41,305 nt of DNA, taken from assembly GCA_019246795.1 (NCBI GenBank), contig JAFAPY010000053.1, positions 1 through 41,305 on the forward strand, written 5' to 3'. Below the pieces are notes generated by a model, which was not told the origin of the DNA, made no database searches, and worked only from the letters and a program-made list of their open reading frames with translations. Shown piece by piece: positions 27,463-36,973 of the stretch; within the stretch, counting starts at the first letter, position 1; each line of letters starts with the position of its first letter. The position numbers and the translations under genes are program-made. This DNA comes from Streptosporangiaceae bacterium (GTDB lineage Bacteria; Actinomycetota; Actinomycetes; Streptosporangiales; Streptosporangiaceae).

Positions 27463-28391
27463 CGATCCGGTTCGGGATCGGTGAGCCAGCCGCGCAGCTC
27501 AGTGTCGAACGCGGCGGCGCGCTCCTCGTGCGGGAAGTGGCCGGCGCCGTCAATCACGTGCCACCGGTACGGGCCGTCCACGTAGCGGCCGGCGCCGCGG
27601 GCGGTGCGCGGCAACACGCAGCTGTCCATGGCGCCGTGCAGGTGCAGCGTCGGCGCCTGGATCGGCGCCCGCATGTGCCGCGCGTAGCGCAACCCGTCCG
27701 GGCGGACCCGGCTGCGCACCAGCCAGCGGTGGTACTCCAGCGCCGAATGGGCCACCGAGGGGATCAGCATCGCCGTGGCGTAAACCTGCTTGGTCTGCTC
27801 GTCGGGCCAGCCGGGCGCGGACCAGGTTTCCAGTATCCGGCCCACCCGGGCGGCGCCGTCCCGGACCAGCTGCCGCTCCGGCAGCGCCGGCAGCTGAAAG
27901 CCGAACGCGTAGCTGCTGCGGCGGCCCTGGCCAAGCGGGTCGCTCAGCACCGCCGCGCGCATCTGCAGCGGATGCGCCATGGACACCACCGCGAGCCGCC
28001 GGACCACCTTGGGGTAATAGGCGGCCAGCGTCCAGGCGATGAGGCCGCCCCAGTCGTGGCCGGCCACGGCCGCGTTCGCCTCGCCGAGCGCGCGCACCAG
28101 CCCGGCGGCATCGGCGGCGGCCGTGACCAGGTCGTAGCCGCGCGGCGGCTTGTCGCTGCCGCCGTAGCCGCGCAGGTCCACCGCGACGGCGCGGAAACCC
28201 GCCTCCGCCAGCCGGGTCAGCTGGTTCCGCCAGGTCCACCAGAACTCGGGGAAGCCGTGCAGCAGCAGCACCAGCGGGCCGTCGCCGGCTTCGGCGATGT
28301 GGAACCTGGTCCCGTTGGCGCTGACCGACCGGTGCTCCCACGGGCCGCTGATCTGGACCGCGGATTCGGCCGAAACGGCCATCGCGCTCAC
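27459..28391 (-). CDS. Alpha/beta hydrolase, EphE-like epoxide hydrolase family
   Basis: LLLHGFPEFWWTWRNQL, GHDWGGLIAW nucleophile elbow, HFPHEE catalytic His; synteny with marP. Confidence 0.88.
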   Translation of the reverse strand: MSAMAVSAESAVQISGPWEHRSVSANGTRFHIAEAGDGPLVLLLHGFPEFWWTWRNQLTRLAEAGFRAVAVDLRGYGGSDKPPRGYDLVTAAADAAGLVRALGEANAAVAGHDWGGLIAWTLAAYYPKVVRRLAVVSMAHPLQMRAAVLSDPLGQGRRSSYAFGFQLPALPERQLVRDGAARVGRILETWSAPGWPDEQTKQVYATAMLIPSVAHSALEYHRWLVRSRVRPDGLRYARHMRAPIQAPTLHLHGAMDSCVLPRTARGAGRYVDGPYRWHVIDGAGHFPHEERAAAFDTELRGWLTDPEPDR

Positions 28392-28392
28392 C

Positions 28393-28833
28393 TCACCCAG
28401 GCTCGCGGGCGGTGATCTCGGGATGGGAGTTGTCGCGGCGCAGCACGGCCATGTCCTCGTTGAGCGTCTGCCTCGTCCGGCTCAGGCCGGACACGCGGCG
28501 CAGCCCCAGCGCGGCGATGCCCACCGCCGCGGCTCCCAGCAGCCCCAGCGTGCCTGCCACGATGAGGAAGGCCGCCCACGCCCATATCCCCGCGGCGACC
28601 AGCCCGTAGGCGTAGGCGAAACAGAGCATCACGAGCAGCAGGCAGCCGACGAACCCGGCGATTCCGCCCAGCGCCCCCGCCCGGGTAACCCGCCGCATGT
28701 CCCCGCGCAGCTCGGCCTTGGCCAGGTCGATCTCGTACCGGACAAGCTGGGATACATCCTTGGCCGCCAAGGCCACGAGATCCCCCAGTGACTGGTCGGC
28801 GCCGGCCGGTCCCGGCGTTTGACTGCGGACCAT
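28393..28833 (-). CDS. Actinobacterial holin-X/phage-holin superfamily III-like membrane protein
   Basis: LVALAAKDVSQLVRYEIDLAKAELRGDMRRVTRAGALGGIAGFVGCLLLVMLCFAYAYGL; internal ATG (MVRSQTPG) preferred over ORF start at 29010. Confidence 0.8.
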   Translation of the reverse strand: MVRSQTPGPAGADQSLGDLVALAAKDVSQLVRYEIDLAKAELRGDMRRVTRAGALGGIAGFVGCLLLVMLCFAYAYGLVAAGIWAWAAFLIVAGTLGLLGAAAVGIAALGLRRVSGLSRTRQTLNEDMAVLRRDNSHPEITAREPG

Positions 28834-29014
28834 GGCGTCCCTTTCCCGTCGTGCGGACGACTCCGCTGCCTGTACAGCAATCTGCGCCCGCGCCCGATAG
28901 ACCCGCGGGTTGCTAAGAGCACATGCCTCGGCGATTCGCCTGATATGGTGCCACGGTTCGGCGAGTCCCGTCACGTAGCGGCCGCTGCTGTCGCGCCCGG
29001 AGGACAGCACAGCA

Positions 29015-29041
29015 AGCGGCGCCCCTAGCAGGGGCGCCGCT
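29015..29041. other. Perfect 11-bp stem-loop
   Basis: AGCGGCGCCCC-TAGCA-GGGGCGCCGCT. Confidence 0.85.
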
Positions 29042-29487
29042 GCGAAGCACGCCGCGCCTGGCTACCAAGCGTGCACCCTCTCTGTCAGTCAGGTCGGCCG
29101 CTTCCCGTCGCACACAGCGACGAACGGGCGGCCTACCTGCACTGACACGCCTCCCGCGGCTGGTCGCGCGTGGGTACCTGGCTGCCGTGCCCGAACGCTC
29201 CAACGTTCGTACCACCGTTCTACGCTTAAATGCCCGGCCTGAAAAGACCTCCGGCGTGACCGATTCGTGATGTCAATCAGTCGCGGCGATCACATGCGCC
29301 AGGCAGCGGCATACCGCGCGGCCTTCCCGGGTCCCGGATGTCAGGAAACGCCCCGCGTCGCGGGCCAGGGTGCGGTAGAACTTGTTCATCGCGCTTCGGC
29401 TCGCGCTCCAGCTCATGTGCCCCAGCTCATGTGCTACGTCGGATGAGGGTACCGGTGGTCGATTCGGGTTCCCGGAGCGGCTAGCAT

Positions 29488-29575
29488 GTCCCTAAGGACG
29501 GAGCCGGCCTCCCCCCCCAGGGCCGGACCGTGCGCGCGGCCCCCGCTATCCCCCCCGGCGGGGGCCGCCTTCTTG
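29488..29575 (+). ncRNA. 6C small RNA (two C-loop hairpins)
   Basis: CCGGCC-TCCCCCCCCAG-GGCCGG followed by GCGGCCCCCGC-TATCCCCCCCG-GCGGGGGCCGC then CTTCTTGT; preceded by GTCCCTAAGGACGG; located in the chromosomal neighbourhood where 6C RNA is known in actinobacteria. Confidence 0.85.
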
Positions 29576-29628
29576 TGCGCGCACAACCCCGTCCTCCTCC
29601 TCCGCTGGAACCGGTAATACCCCGGGCG

Positions 29629-31971
29629 TCACGGGCACCCGGCGAGCACCGTGCCCAGCAGCGCCACCGCGCCGTCCTTCGCCAGCGGGTGGTTTCCGTT
29701 GCCGCACTTCGGCGACTGCACGCAGCAGGGGCAGCCGGCCTCGCACTCGCAGCTGGCGATCGCCTGCCTGGTGGCACCGAGCCAGTCCCTGGCGGCGGTG
29801 AAACCGCGCTCGGCGAACCCGGCGCCGCCGTCATAGCCGTCGTAGACGAACACGGTGAGCCGCCCGGTCGCCGGATGCACCTCGGCGGACACCCCGCCGA
29901 TGTCCCACCGGTCGCAGGTGGCGAACAGCGGCAGCAGGCCGATCGAGGCATGCTCGGCGGCGTGCGCGGCGCCGGCCAGGGCGACGCCGGCGGCGTGGAG
30001 CTCCGCAGCCGCCGCGGCGGAGACGGTCCACCACACCGCCCGGGTGAGCAGGCGCCGCGGCGGCAGGTCCAGCGGGACGTCGCCGAGCGGGGCCCCGGTG
30101 TCGGCGCGGCGCCTGGTGTAGCCGAGCACCTGACGGGTCACCTGCACGTCACCGAAGCAGACCTCGGCCTCGCCCCAGGTCATCCGGCGCAGCTGGCCGC
30201 GCACCTCGACCTCGGTCACGTCCCTGGCCGTGGTGGTGTAGCCGGGGTCGCCTGGCTCGACCAGCGCCACCCTGTCGGCCAGGTCGAGCATGGCGACCAG
30301 GTAGCTCTCCCCCTGGTGCACGTAGACGGCGCCGTCGTGGACGAGCAGGTGCGCCGACGGCTCGTCCACCGTCCCGACCAGCCGCCCGGTCGCCTGCTCC
30401 ACCACCCGGACCGGCGCCAGCCCGGCACCGCGCAGGGCCGCCCCGGCCGTGTCACGCCGGGTGCCGTACCAGCCGGCCGCGCGCCTGCGCAGCCGCCCCG
30501 CGCGGGCGAGCTTGGCCACCGCCGGGCGCGCCCCCTCGCCGAAGATGTCCATGTCCTGGTCGGTGAGCGGCAGCTCGGCCGCCGCGGCGCACAGGTGCGG
30601 GGCGAGCACGTACGGGTTGGCCGGATCGAGCACCGTGGCCTCGACCGGGTGCTGCAGCAGCATCTCCGGGTGGCGCACCAGGTAGGTGTCGAGCGGGTCG
30701 TCGCGGGCGATGAGGACCGCGGCCGCGCTGCGCCCGGCCCGCCCGGCCCGCCCGGCCTGCTGCCACAGCGATGAGAAGGTGCCCGGCCAGCCCGCGATGA
30801 GCACCGCGTCGAGGCCGGTGATGTTGACGCCCAGCTCCAGGGCGGTCGTGGCCGCCAGCCCGACGAGCCGTCGCTGGCTGAACGCGGCCTCGATGCTCCG
30901 CCTGTCCTCCGCCAGGTAACCGGACCGGTAGGCGGCCACCTTCCCTTCCGGATCGTCGTGGCCGCCGAGCGCCCTGCGTGCGGCCAGCGCGACTGTCTCG
31001 GCGCCGCGGCGGGACCGGATGAACGCCAGCGTCTGCACGTCGTGGCGGACCAGCGTGGCGAGCAGCTCCGCCGCCTGCGCGGTGGCGGACCGGCGCAGCC
31101 GGGCGCCGGCCTCGCCGCGGGCATCGGTCAGCGGCGGCTCCCACAGCGCCAGCGCGAGCGGCCCGCGGGGCGAGCCGTCCTCGGTCACTTCCTCCGCGTC
31201 GAGCCCGGTCAGCAGGCTGGCGCAGGCAGCGGGGGACCCGACGGTTGCCGAGGCGAGCATGAACACCGGCCGGTCCGTCGCCCCGGGCGGCGCGTGATGC
31301 GCCACGACCCGGCGCAGCCGCCGCAGCACGTGCGCCACGTGCGAGCCGAAGACGCCACGGTATCCGTGGCACTCGTCGATGATCACATAGCGCAGCCTGC
31401 TGAAGAACCCGGACCACCGCGCGTGCCCGGGAAGCAGCGCCCGGTGCAGCATGTCCGGAGTGGTGAGCAGGTACCTGGCGTGGCTGCGCGCCCATGCGCG
31501 TTCGGCCGCGGTCGAGTCGCCGTCGAACGTGGCAGCCTGGACCCCGGCGATGGCCAGCGCGCGGATCGACGCGAGCTGGTCGGCCGCCAGCGCACGGGTA
31601 GGCGTGACATACAGGACGGTGTCCCCGGCCAGCACCGCCGCCAGCGCCGGCATCAGGTAGCCCAGCGACTTGCCGGACGCCGCGGGCGTGGAGATGATCA
31701 CGTTGCGGCCTGCCCGCGCGTGGCAGGCGGCGGCGGCCTGATGCGACCACGGAGCGCCGATGCCGCGGGCGGACAAGGCGGCAACGACCTCGGCGGGCAG
31801 CCACGGCGGCCAGGGCACCTCCCGCCCGGCCCTGCCCGGGATGTGCTCGACGTGGACCGGCCTGCCGGCGGCGCCGCCGAGCAGGATGCCCAGAGCGGGG
31901 TTGGCGTGCGGGCCGGGCACGACGGCAGGCGCCCGGTGTCCGGCCGGAGGGACGGGCGTGATCATCGACAC
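29629..31971 (-). CDS. DEAD/DEAH-box helicase, MrfA/YprA-like with C-terminal Zn-binding DUF1998-like region
   Basis: STPAASGKSLGYL (Walker A), VIIDECHGYRGVFGSHV (DECH), QQAGRAGRAG, CECEAGCPCCVQSPKCG Cys cluster. Confidence 0.93.
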   Translation of the reverse strand: MSMITPVPPAGHRAPAVVPGPHANPALGILLGGAAGRPVHVEHIPGRAGREVPWPPWLPAEVVAALSARGIGAPWSHQAAAACHARAGRNVIISTPAASGKSLGYLMPALAAVLAGDTVLYVTPTRALAADQLASIRALAIAGVQAATFDGDSTAAERAWARSHARYLLTTPDMLHRALLPGHARWSGFFSRLRYVIIDECHGYRGVFGSHVAHVLRRLRRVVAHHAPPGATDRPVFMLASATVGSPAACASLLTGLDAEEVTEDGSPRGPLALALWEPPLTDARGEAGARLRRSATAQAAELLATLVRHDVQTLAFIRSRRGAETVALAARRALGGHDDPEGKVAAYRSGYLAEDRRSIEAAFSQRRLVGLAATTALELGVNITGLDAVLIAGWPGTFSSLWQQAGRAGRAGRSAAAVLIARDDPLDTYLVRHPEMLLQHPVEATVLDPANPYVLAPHLCAAAAELPLTDQDMDIFGEGARPAVAKLARAGRLRRRAAGWYGTRRDTAGAALRGAGLAPVRVVEQATGRLVGTVDEPSAHLLVHDGAVYVHQGESYLVAMLDLADRVALVEPGDPGYTTTARDVTEVEVRGQLRRMTWGEAEVCFGDVQVTRQVLGYTRRRADTGAPLGDVPLDLPPRRLLTRAVWWTVSAAAAAELHAAGVALAGAAHAAEHASIGLLPLFATCDRWDIGGVSAEVHPATGRLTVFVYDGYDGGAGFAERGFTAARDWLGATRQAIASCECEAGCPCCVQSPKCGNGNHPLAKDGAVALLGTVLAGCP

Positions 31972-32107
31972 AGCTTTTCAAGTCTCTCACCCGCGAGGGA
32001 TGCCGGGCGGCATGATTTCGTATAGACATGACACCGGAGCGTGGTCTGCCCGGCATGACAGATCACGCGCGGACGCTAGATGACGCCTTGATGGCGCTGG
32101 AGGATTT

Positions 32108-32458
32108 GTGGATCTCAAGCTGGGTCACTACAACAAGGACGGCATCGAGGTCGTCGACGTCGAAGGCGAGATCGATGTCTACACGGCGCCGCGGCTCCGC
32201 GAGCTGCTCATCGATCTGGTCAACAAGAACAACTACCAGCTCGTCGTCAATATGGAGAAGGTCGAGTTCCTCGACTCCACCGGCCTAGGCGTCCTGGTCG
32301 GCGGCCTGAAGCGGGTCCGGGCACACGACGGCTCGCTGGACCTGGTCTGCACGCAGGAGCGGATACTCAAGATCTTCCGGATCACCGGGCTGACGAAGGT
32401 CTTCGGCATCTACGCCACGGTCGATGAGGCCATCGCGGCCAAGAGGGCCGAGAAGTAG
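32108..32458 (+). CDS. bldG: STAS-domain anti-sigma factor antagonist BldG
   Basis: [80 protein letters not shown] closely resembles BldG as I recall it; GTG start with GGAGGA RBS. Confidence 0.95.
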   Translation: MDLKLGHYNKDGIEVVDVEGEIDVYTAPRLRELLIDLVNKNNYQLVVNMEKVEFLDSTGLGVLVGGLKRVRAHDGSLDLVCTQERILKIFRITGLTKVFGIYATVDEAIAAKRAEK

Positions 32459-32484
32459 CACCGGCCGGGACCCGAAGTCCTGCG

Positions 32485-32967
32485 ATGGCCACCGTCGAAG
32501 TCTCATTCACGCCTCTGCCCGCGCATGTCCGCACCGCGCGCCTGGTCGCGACCGCGGTGGCGCGGCGCAGCGGGGTTGACGAGGCGCTTCTCGATGAGGT
32601 CCGCCTCGCCGTGGGCGAGGCCTGCTCCCGCGCCGTCGAGGCGCACCGGCGGCACTGCCCGGCCGAGCCGGTCAAGATCGAGATGACCGACGCCGGGGAG
32701 CGGTTCGTGGTCGTGGTGAACGACGCGGCGACCGGCGACGCCGCGGCAGGGCCCGGCGTGTCGCCGGGCGGCAGCGGCAACGGGACCGTGGAGGGCCAGG
32801 CCGCCCCGCCGGCATCCCCGGCCCGAGGCGCGGACGACGAGGGGAGCGCGACCCCGCCGGGGTTCGGCCTCGCCATGATATCCGGCCTGGCCGACGACGT
32901 CCGGGTGCTGTCCACCGGTTCCGGGATGAGCATCCGGATGAGCTGGCCGTCTGCCGCCGCCGGATGA
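32485..32967 (+). CDS. ATP-binding anti-sigma factor (HATPase_c, RsbW/SpoIIAB-like), partner of BldG
   Basis: LLDEVRLAVGEACSRAVEAH N-box-like and GFGLAMISGLADDV G-box-like; directly downstream of bldG. Confidence 0.88.
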   Translation: MATVEVSFTPLPAHVRTARLVATAVARRSGVDEALLDEVRLAVGEACSRAVEAHRRHCPAEPVKIEMTDAGERFVVVVNDAATGDAAAGPGVSPGGSGNGTVEGQAAPPASPARGADDEGSATPPGFGLAMISGLADDVRVLSTGSGMSIRMSWPSAAAG

Positions 32968-33247
32968 GCCAGCCGTCCGCCGCCGGATGAGCCGGCCGGC
33001 CCTGACCGCGTTTCGCCCGGGCGGCGCCGGCCGTCACCGCCTCGCCTCAGGCTGCCGCCGGACCCCTGCCGCCGCGTCATTACCGTGCTGTACCGTGTTG
33101 GTAATTTTCGGATAACGTCAACGGTCAGGGAAGAGGCCGGATTCGTGGTTCGGGCCGTGCATGCGTAGACTCCCGCCCGACCCGCTTGCTTCCCGATCGG
33201 CGCCTTGATCGAGGCACCGTCTGCGCGCATAGCTCCGAGGAGGATGA

Positions 33248-35650
33248 ATGTCCAGGCTCGACCCCGCGCTGGCGGCGAACCCCGTCAGCGTGAGCGGCAA
33301 CAACCTGACCTGGGTTGTCGTGGTCGCGGTCATCGCGCTGCTCGCGCTCGGCGTGGCCGGCACGCTGGTGCGTGAGGTGCTGGCCGCCAGCCAGGGCACG
33401 CAGCGGATGCAGGAGATCGCACGCGCGGTGCAGGAGGGCGCGGCCGCTTTCCTGCGCCGCCAGTTCCAGACCCTTGCCGTGTTCGTGGCCGTCATCTTCT
33501 TCATCCTGCTGCTGCTGCCCGCGGACGGCACCTCCGTGCGCTGGGGCCGCAGCATCTTCTTCCTGGTCGGCGCGCTGTTCTCGTCGCTGACCGGGTTCGT
33601 CGGCATGACGCTGACCACCCGGGGAAACGTCCGGGTGGCGGCCGCCGCCCGCGAGGCCGGCGAGCGGCCCGCGATGCGGATCGCGTTCCGCGCCGGGGGC
33701 GTGGCCGGCATGTTCACCGTGGGCCTCGGCCTGCTCGGCGCCGCGATCGTGGTGCTGATCTACCGGGGCAACGCGCCGAACGTGCTGGAAGGGTTCGGCT
33801 TCGGCGCGGCGCTGCTGGCCCTGTTCATGCGTGTCGGCGGCGGCATCTACACCAAGGCCGCCGACGTCGGCGCGGACCTGGTAGGCAAGGTGGAGCAGGG
33901 CATCCCCGAAGACGACCCGAGGAACCCGGCCACGATCGCGGACAACGTGGGCGACAACGTGGGGGACTGCGCGGGCATGGCCGCGGACCTGTTCGAGTCC
34001 TACGCGGTGATGCTGGTCGCCTCGCTGATCCTGGGTAAGACGGCGTTCGGCGATGACGGGCTGGTGTTCCCGCTCATGGTGTGCATGATCGGGGTGATCA
34101 CCGCGGTGATCGGGATCTTCGTCGTCTCCCCGCGCAAGAGCGACCGCAGCGGGATGACCGCGATCAACCGGGGCTTCTTCGTCTCCGCGGTGATCTCGGC
34201 CATCGGGGTGGCGATCGCCTGCTTCACGTTCCTGCCGTCCAAGTTCAGCTCGTTCCAGGGCATCACCGATCCGCGCATCGCGGCGTTCGCCGCCAACCCC
34301 CGCTGGCTGGCGCTGGGGGCGGTGCTGATCGGCATCGCGCTGGCCAGCGCCATCCAGCTGCTGACCGGCTACTTCACCGAGATGAACCGGCGGCCGGTCA
34401 CCGATGTCGCGCGGAGCTCGCAGACCGGGGCGGCCACGGTCATCCTGGCCGGAGTGTCGCTCGGCATGGAGTCCGCGGTGTACTCGGCGCTGCTGATCGC
34501 CGGCGCGGTCTTCGGCGCGTACCTGCTCGCGACCGGCAACGCCACGGTCGCGTTGTTCGCGGTGGCGATGGCCGGGACCGGGCTGCTCACCACGGTCGGC
34601 GTGATCGTGTCCATGGACTCCTTCGGCCCGGTGACCGACAACGCGCAGGGCATCGCGGAGATGTCCGGCGACGTGGAGGGCGACGCCGCGGTGGCGCTGA
34701 CCCACCTGGACGCGATCGGCAACACCACCAAGGCCATCACCAAGGGCATCGCGATCGCGACCGCGGTGCTGGCGGCGACCGCGCTGTTCGGCTCGTTCCG
34801 CACCTCGGTGGTGTCCGCGCTGCCCGCAGCCGCGAACAACACCTTCCATCTGGACGTTTCCCGCCCGAACGTGCTGGTCGGCGTGATCCTCGGCGGCTGC
34901 GTCGTGTTCTTGTTCGCCAGCCTGCTGATCATGGCGGTGGGCCGCGCCGCGCAGACGGTGGTGCTCGAGGTGCGCAACCAGTTCCGCACCCACCCCGGGA
35001 TCATGAAATACACCGAGAAACCCGAGTACGGCCGGGTTGTCGACATCTGCACCAGGTACTCGCTGCGCGAGCTGATCACCCCGGGCCTGCTCGCGGTCCT
35101 CACCCCGATCGCGGTCGGCTTCACCTTCGGCTACGCGCCGCTCGGCTCCTACCTGACCGGCGCGATCGCGACAGGGGTGCTGATGGCGGTCTTCCTCGCC
35201 AACTCCGGCGGCGCATGGGACAACGCGAAGAAGGTGGTCGAGGACGGGGCGTACGGCGGCAAGGGCTCCGACGCGCACGCCGCCACCGTGATCGGCGACA
35301 CGGTGGGGGACCCGTTCAAGGACACCGCGGGGCCAGCGATCAACCCGCTGATCAAGGTGACGAACCTGGTCTCGCTGCTGATCGCGACCAGCATCGTCAA
35401 GTACAGCAGCAACACCGGGCTGCGCGTGGGGGTGGCTCTGGCCGCGGTGCTCATCATCGTCGCCGCGATCGTGATCTCCAAGCGCCGCTCCGTCGACATG
35501 GGCCTGGAGGAGCCGTCCGGCACCGAGGTGACCGGCGCTGTCTCCCCGGCGCTGGAAGAGGTTTCCGGACCGGCCGCGAGCACCACGCCGACCGCGGCGC
35601 AGGGCGACATGGCCGACCGGGAAACCGCCGCCAAGCGCAGCCCCGACTAA
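33248..35650 (+). CDS. hppA: Membrane-bound proton-translocating pyrophosphatase (K+-independent type)
   Basis: GGGIYTKAADVGADLVGKVEQGIPEDDPRNPATIADNVGDNVGDCAGMAADLFESY; GNTTKA signature. Confidence 0.97.
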   Translation: MSRLDPALAANPVSVSGNNLTWVVVVAVIALLALGVAGTLVREVLAASQGTQRMQEIARAVQEGAAAFLRRQFQTLAVFVAVIFFILLLLPADGTSVRWGRSIFFLVGALFSSLTGFVGMTLTTRGNVRVAAAAREAGERPAMRIAFRAGGVAGMFTVGLGLLGAAIVVLIYRGNAPNVLEGFGFGAALLALFMRVGGGIYTKAADVGADLVGKVEQGIPEDDPRNPATIADNVGDNVGDCAGMAADLFESYAVMLVASLILGKTAFGDDGLVFPLMVCMIGVITAVIGIFVVSPRKSDRSGMTAINRGFFVSAVISAIGVAIACFTFLPSKFSSFQGITDPRIAAFAANPRWLALGAVLIGIALASAIQLLTGYFTEMNRRPVTDVARSSQTGAATVILAGVSLGMESAVYSALLIAGAVFGAYLLATGNATVALFAVAMAGTGLLTTVGVIVSMDSFGPVTDNAQGIAEMSGDVEGDAAVALTHLDAIGNTTKAITKGIAIATAVLAATALFGSFRTSVVSALPAAANNTFHLDVSRPNVLVGVILGGCVVFLFASLLIMAVGRAAQTVVLEVRNQFRTHPGIMKYTEKPEYGRVVDICTRYSLRELITPGLLAVLTPIAVGFTFGYAPLGSYLTGAIATGVLMAVFLANSGGAWDNAKKVVEDGAYGGKGSDAHAATVIGDTVGDPFKDTAGPAINPLIKVTNLVSLLIATSIVKYSSNTGLRVGVALAAVLIIVAAIVISKRRSVDMGLEEPSGTEVTGAVSPALEEVSGPAASTTPTAAQGDMADRETAAKRSPD

Positions 35651-35681
35651 GGCAGGTCCGCGGCGGGCAACGGGCCGGCGC

Positions 35682-36863
35682 CTAGGGCCCGGCGGCAGCG
35701 GCGTCTTCGCTGGAGATGCCGAGCAGGTACAAGATCGCGTCCAGGTACGGCACGCTCAGCGAGGTGTCGGCCGCGTCGCGGACGCCGGGCTTGGCGTTGA
35801 AGGCCACGCCGAGCCCGGCGGCGGCGATCATGTCCAGGTCGTTGGCGCCGTCCCCGACCGCCACCGTCTGCGACAGCGGCACGCCGGAGTCGGCGGCGAA
35901 CCGGCGCAGCGCCTCGGCTTTCGCCGCCCGGTCCATCATCGGCCCGCGCAGCCGCCCGGTCAGCTTGCCCACGGCGATCTCCAGCTCGTTGGCGGCCACG
36001 TAGTCGATGCCGAGCCCGGCGGCCAGCGGCCCGATCACCTGGACGAAGCCGCCGGAGACGATCCCCGACCTGAAGCCCAGCCCGGCCAGCGTCGCGATCA
36101 GCGTGCGGGCGCCCGCGGTCAGCCGCAGCCCGGCACGGACGTCATCGAGGACCGCCGCGTCCAGCCCGGCGAGCAGGCCCACCCGCTCGCGCAGCGAGGC
36201 GGCGAAGCCAAGCTCGCCGCGCATGGCGGCCGCGGTCACCTTGGCCACCTCCTGCTCGCAGCCCGCCCGGGCGGCGAGCAGGTCGATAACCTCGTCGCGG
36301 ATCAAGGTGGAGTCCACGTCCATCACGATCAGCCGCATCGCCCGCCGGTGCAGGCCGCCGCGCTGGACCGCCACGTCGACCCCCTGCTCGGCGGCCGCGC
36401 GGGCCAGGTCCTCGCGGAGCAGCGCCGGGTCCGCGCCGGAGACGTCCATCTCGATGCAGGTCACCGGGTGCCGCGCCAACCGGCCGATCCGGTCGATGTT
36501 GGCCCCGCCCGCGGCGATCCGCCCCGCGATCGCGGTGATCGCCGGCGGCGTCAGCGGGCTGCCGAGCAGCGTGACGTGCAGTCGGCCGCCCCTGGCCGCG
36601 AGGTCGCCGGACCCGGTGGTGATCTCCGCCTCCAGGCCGAGGTCGGCGGCCAGCGCGGTGACCGCGGCGTGGATGCCGGTCAGGTCCGGCGGCGCGTCAC
36701 AGCCGAGCAGCACGCCTAGCACCAGCCTGCCGCGGATCACCACCTGCTCGATGTCCAGCACCGACAGCGGGTGAGCGGCCAGGACGGCGAACAGCCGTGA
36801 CGTCACCCCCGGCCGGTCCCGGCCGGTGAGCGTGATGAGCAGGGTGATCCGCGGCGTGGTCAT
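35682..36863 (-). CDS. serB: Phosphoserine phosphatase with N-terminal ACT domain(s)
   Basis: LLITLTGRDRPGVTSRLFAVLA (ACT), VMDVDSTLIRDEVIDLLA, AVGDGANDLDMIAAAGLGVAFNAKP. Confidence 0.95.
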   Translation of the reverse strand: MTTPRITLLITLTGRDRPGVTSRLFAVLAAHPLSVLDIEQVVIRGRLVLGVLLGCDAPPDLTGIHAAVTALAADLGLEAEITTGSGDLAARGGRLHVTLLGSPLTPPAITAIAGRIAAGGANIDRIGRLARHPVTCIEMDVSGADPALLREDLARAAAEQGVDVAVQRGGLHRRAMRLIVMDVDSTLIRDEVIDLLAARAGCEQEVAKVTAAAMRGELGFAASLRERVGLLAGLDAAVLDDVRAGLRLTAGARTLIATLAGLGFRSGIVSGGFVQVIGPLAAGLGIDYVAANELEIAVGKLTGRLRGPMMDRAAKAEALRRFAADSGVPLSQTVAVGDGANDLDMIAAAGLGVAFNAKPGVRDAADTSLSVPYLDAILYLLGISSEDAAAAGP

Positions 36864-36917
36864 GGCGCGGCCAGGCTACCCGAAAACGCCCCGGGGCTTC
36901 GCAAACGCCCCGCGCGG

Positions 36918-36973
36918 CCGCTCAGTGCTGACTGGAGCGCGCGCGTCGGGCAAGCCGCCGCGCGGCCGCTCAG
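36918..36973 (-). repeat. Inverted copy of the 15296-15351 repeat
   Basis: Reverse complement matches 15296-15351 over 56 nt with one mismatch. Confidence 0.92.

Noticed and set aside
28393-28833. Holin-X-like gene as evidence of a prophage
   Set aside because: This family is chromosomally conserved next to ephE/marP in actinobacteria; no other phage genes present.
33075-33120. TTACCGTGCTGTACCGTGTTGGTAA upstream of hppA as operator
   Set aside because: Symmetry limited to TTACC/GGTAA; insufficient evidence, could be ordinary promoter sequence.
33125-35278. 717-aa minus ORF antisense to hppA
   Set aside because: Shadow of the well-conserved H+-PPase frame.
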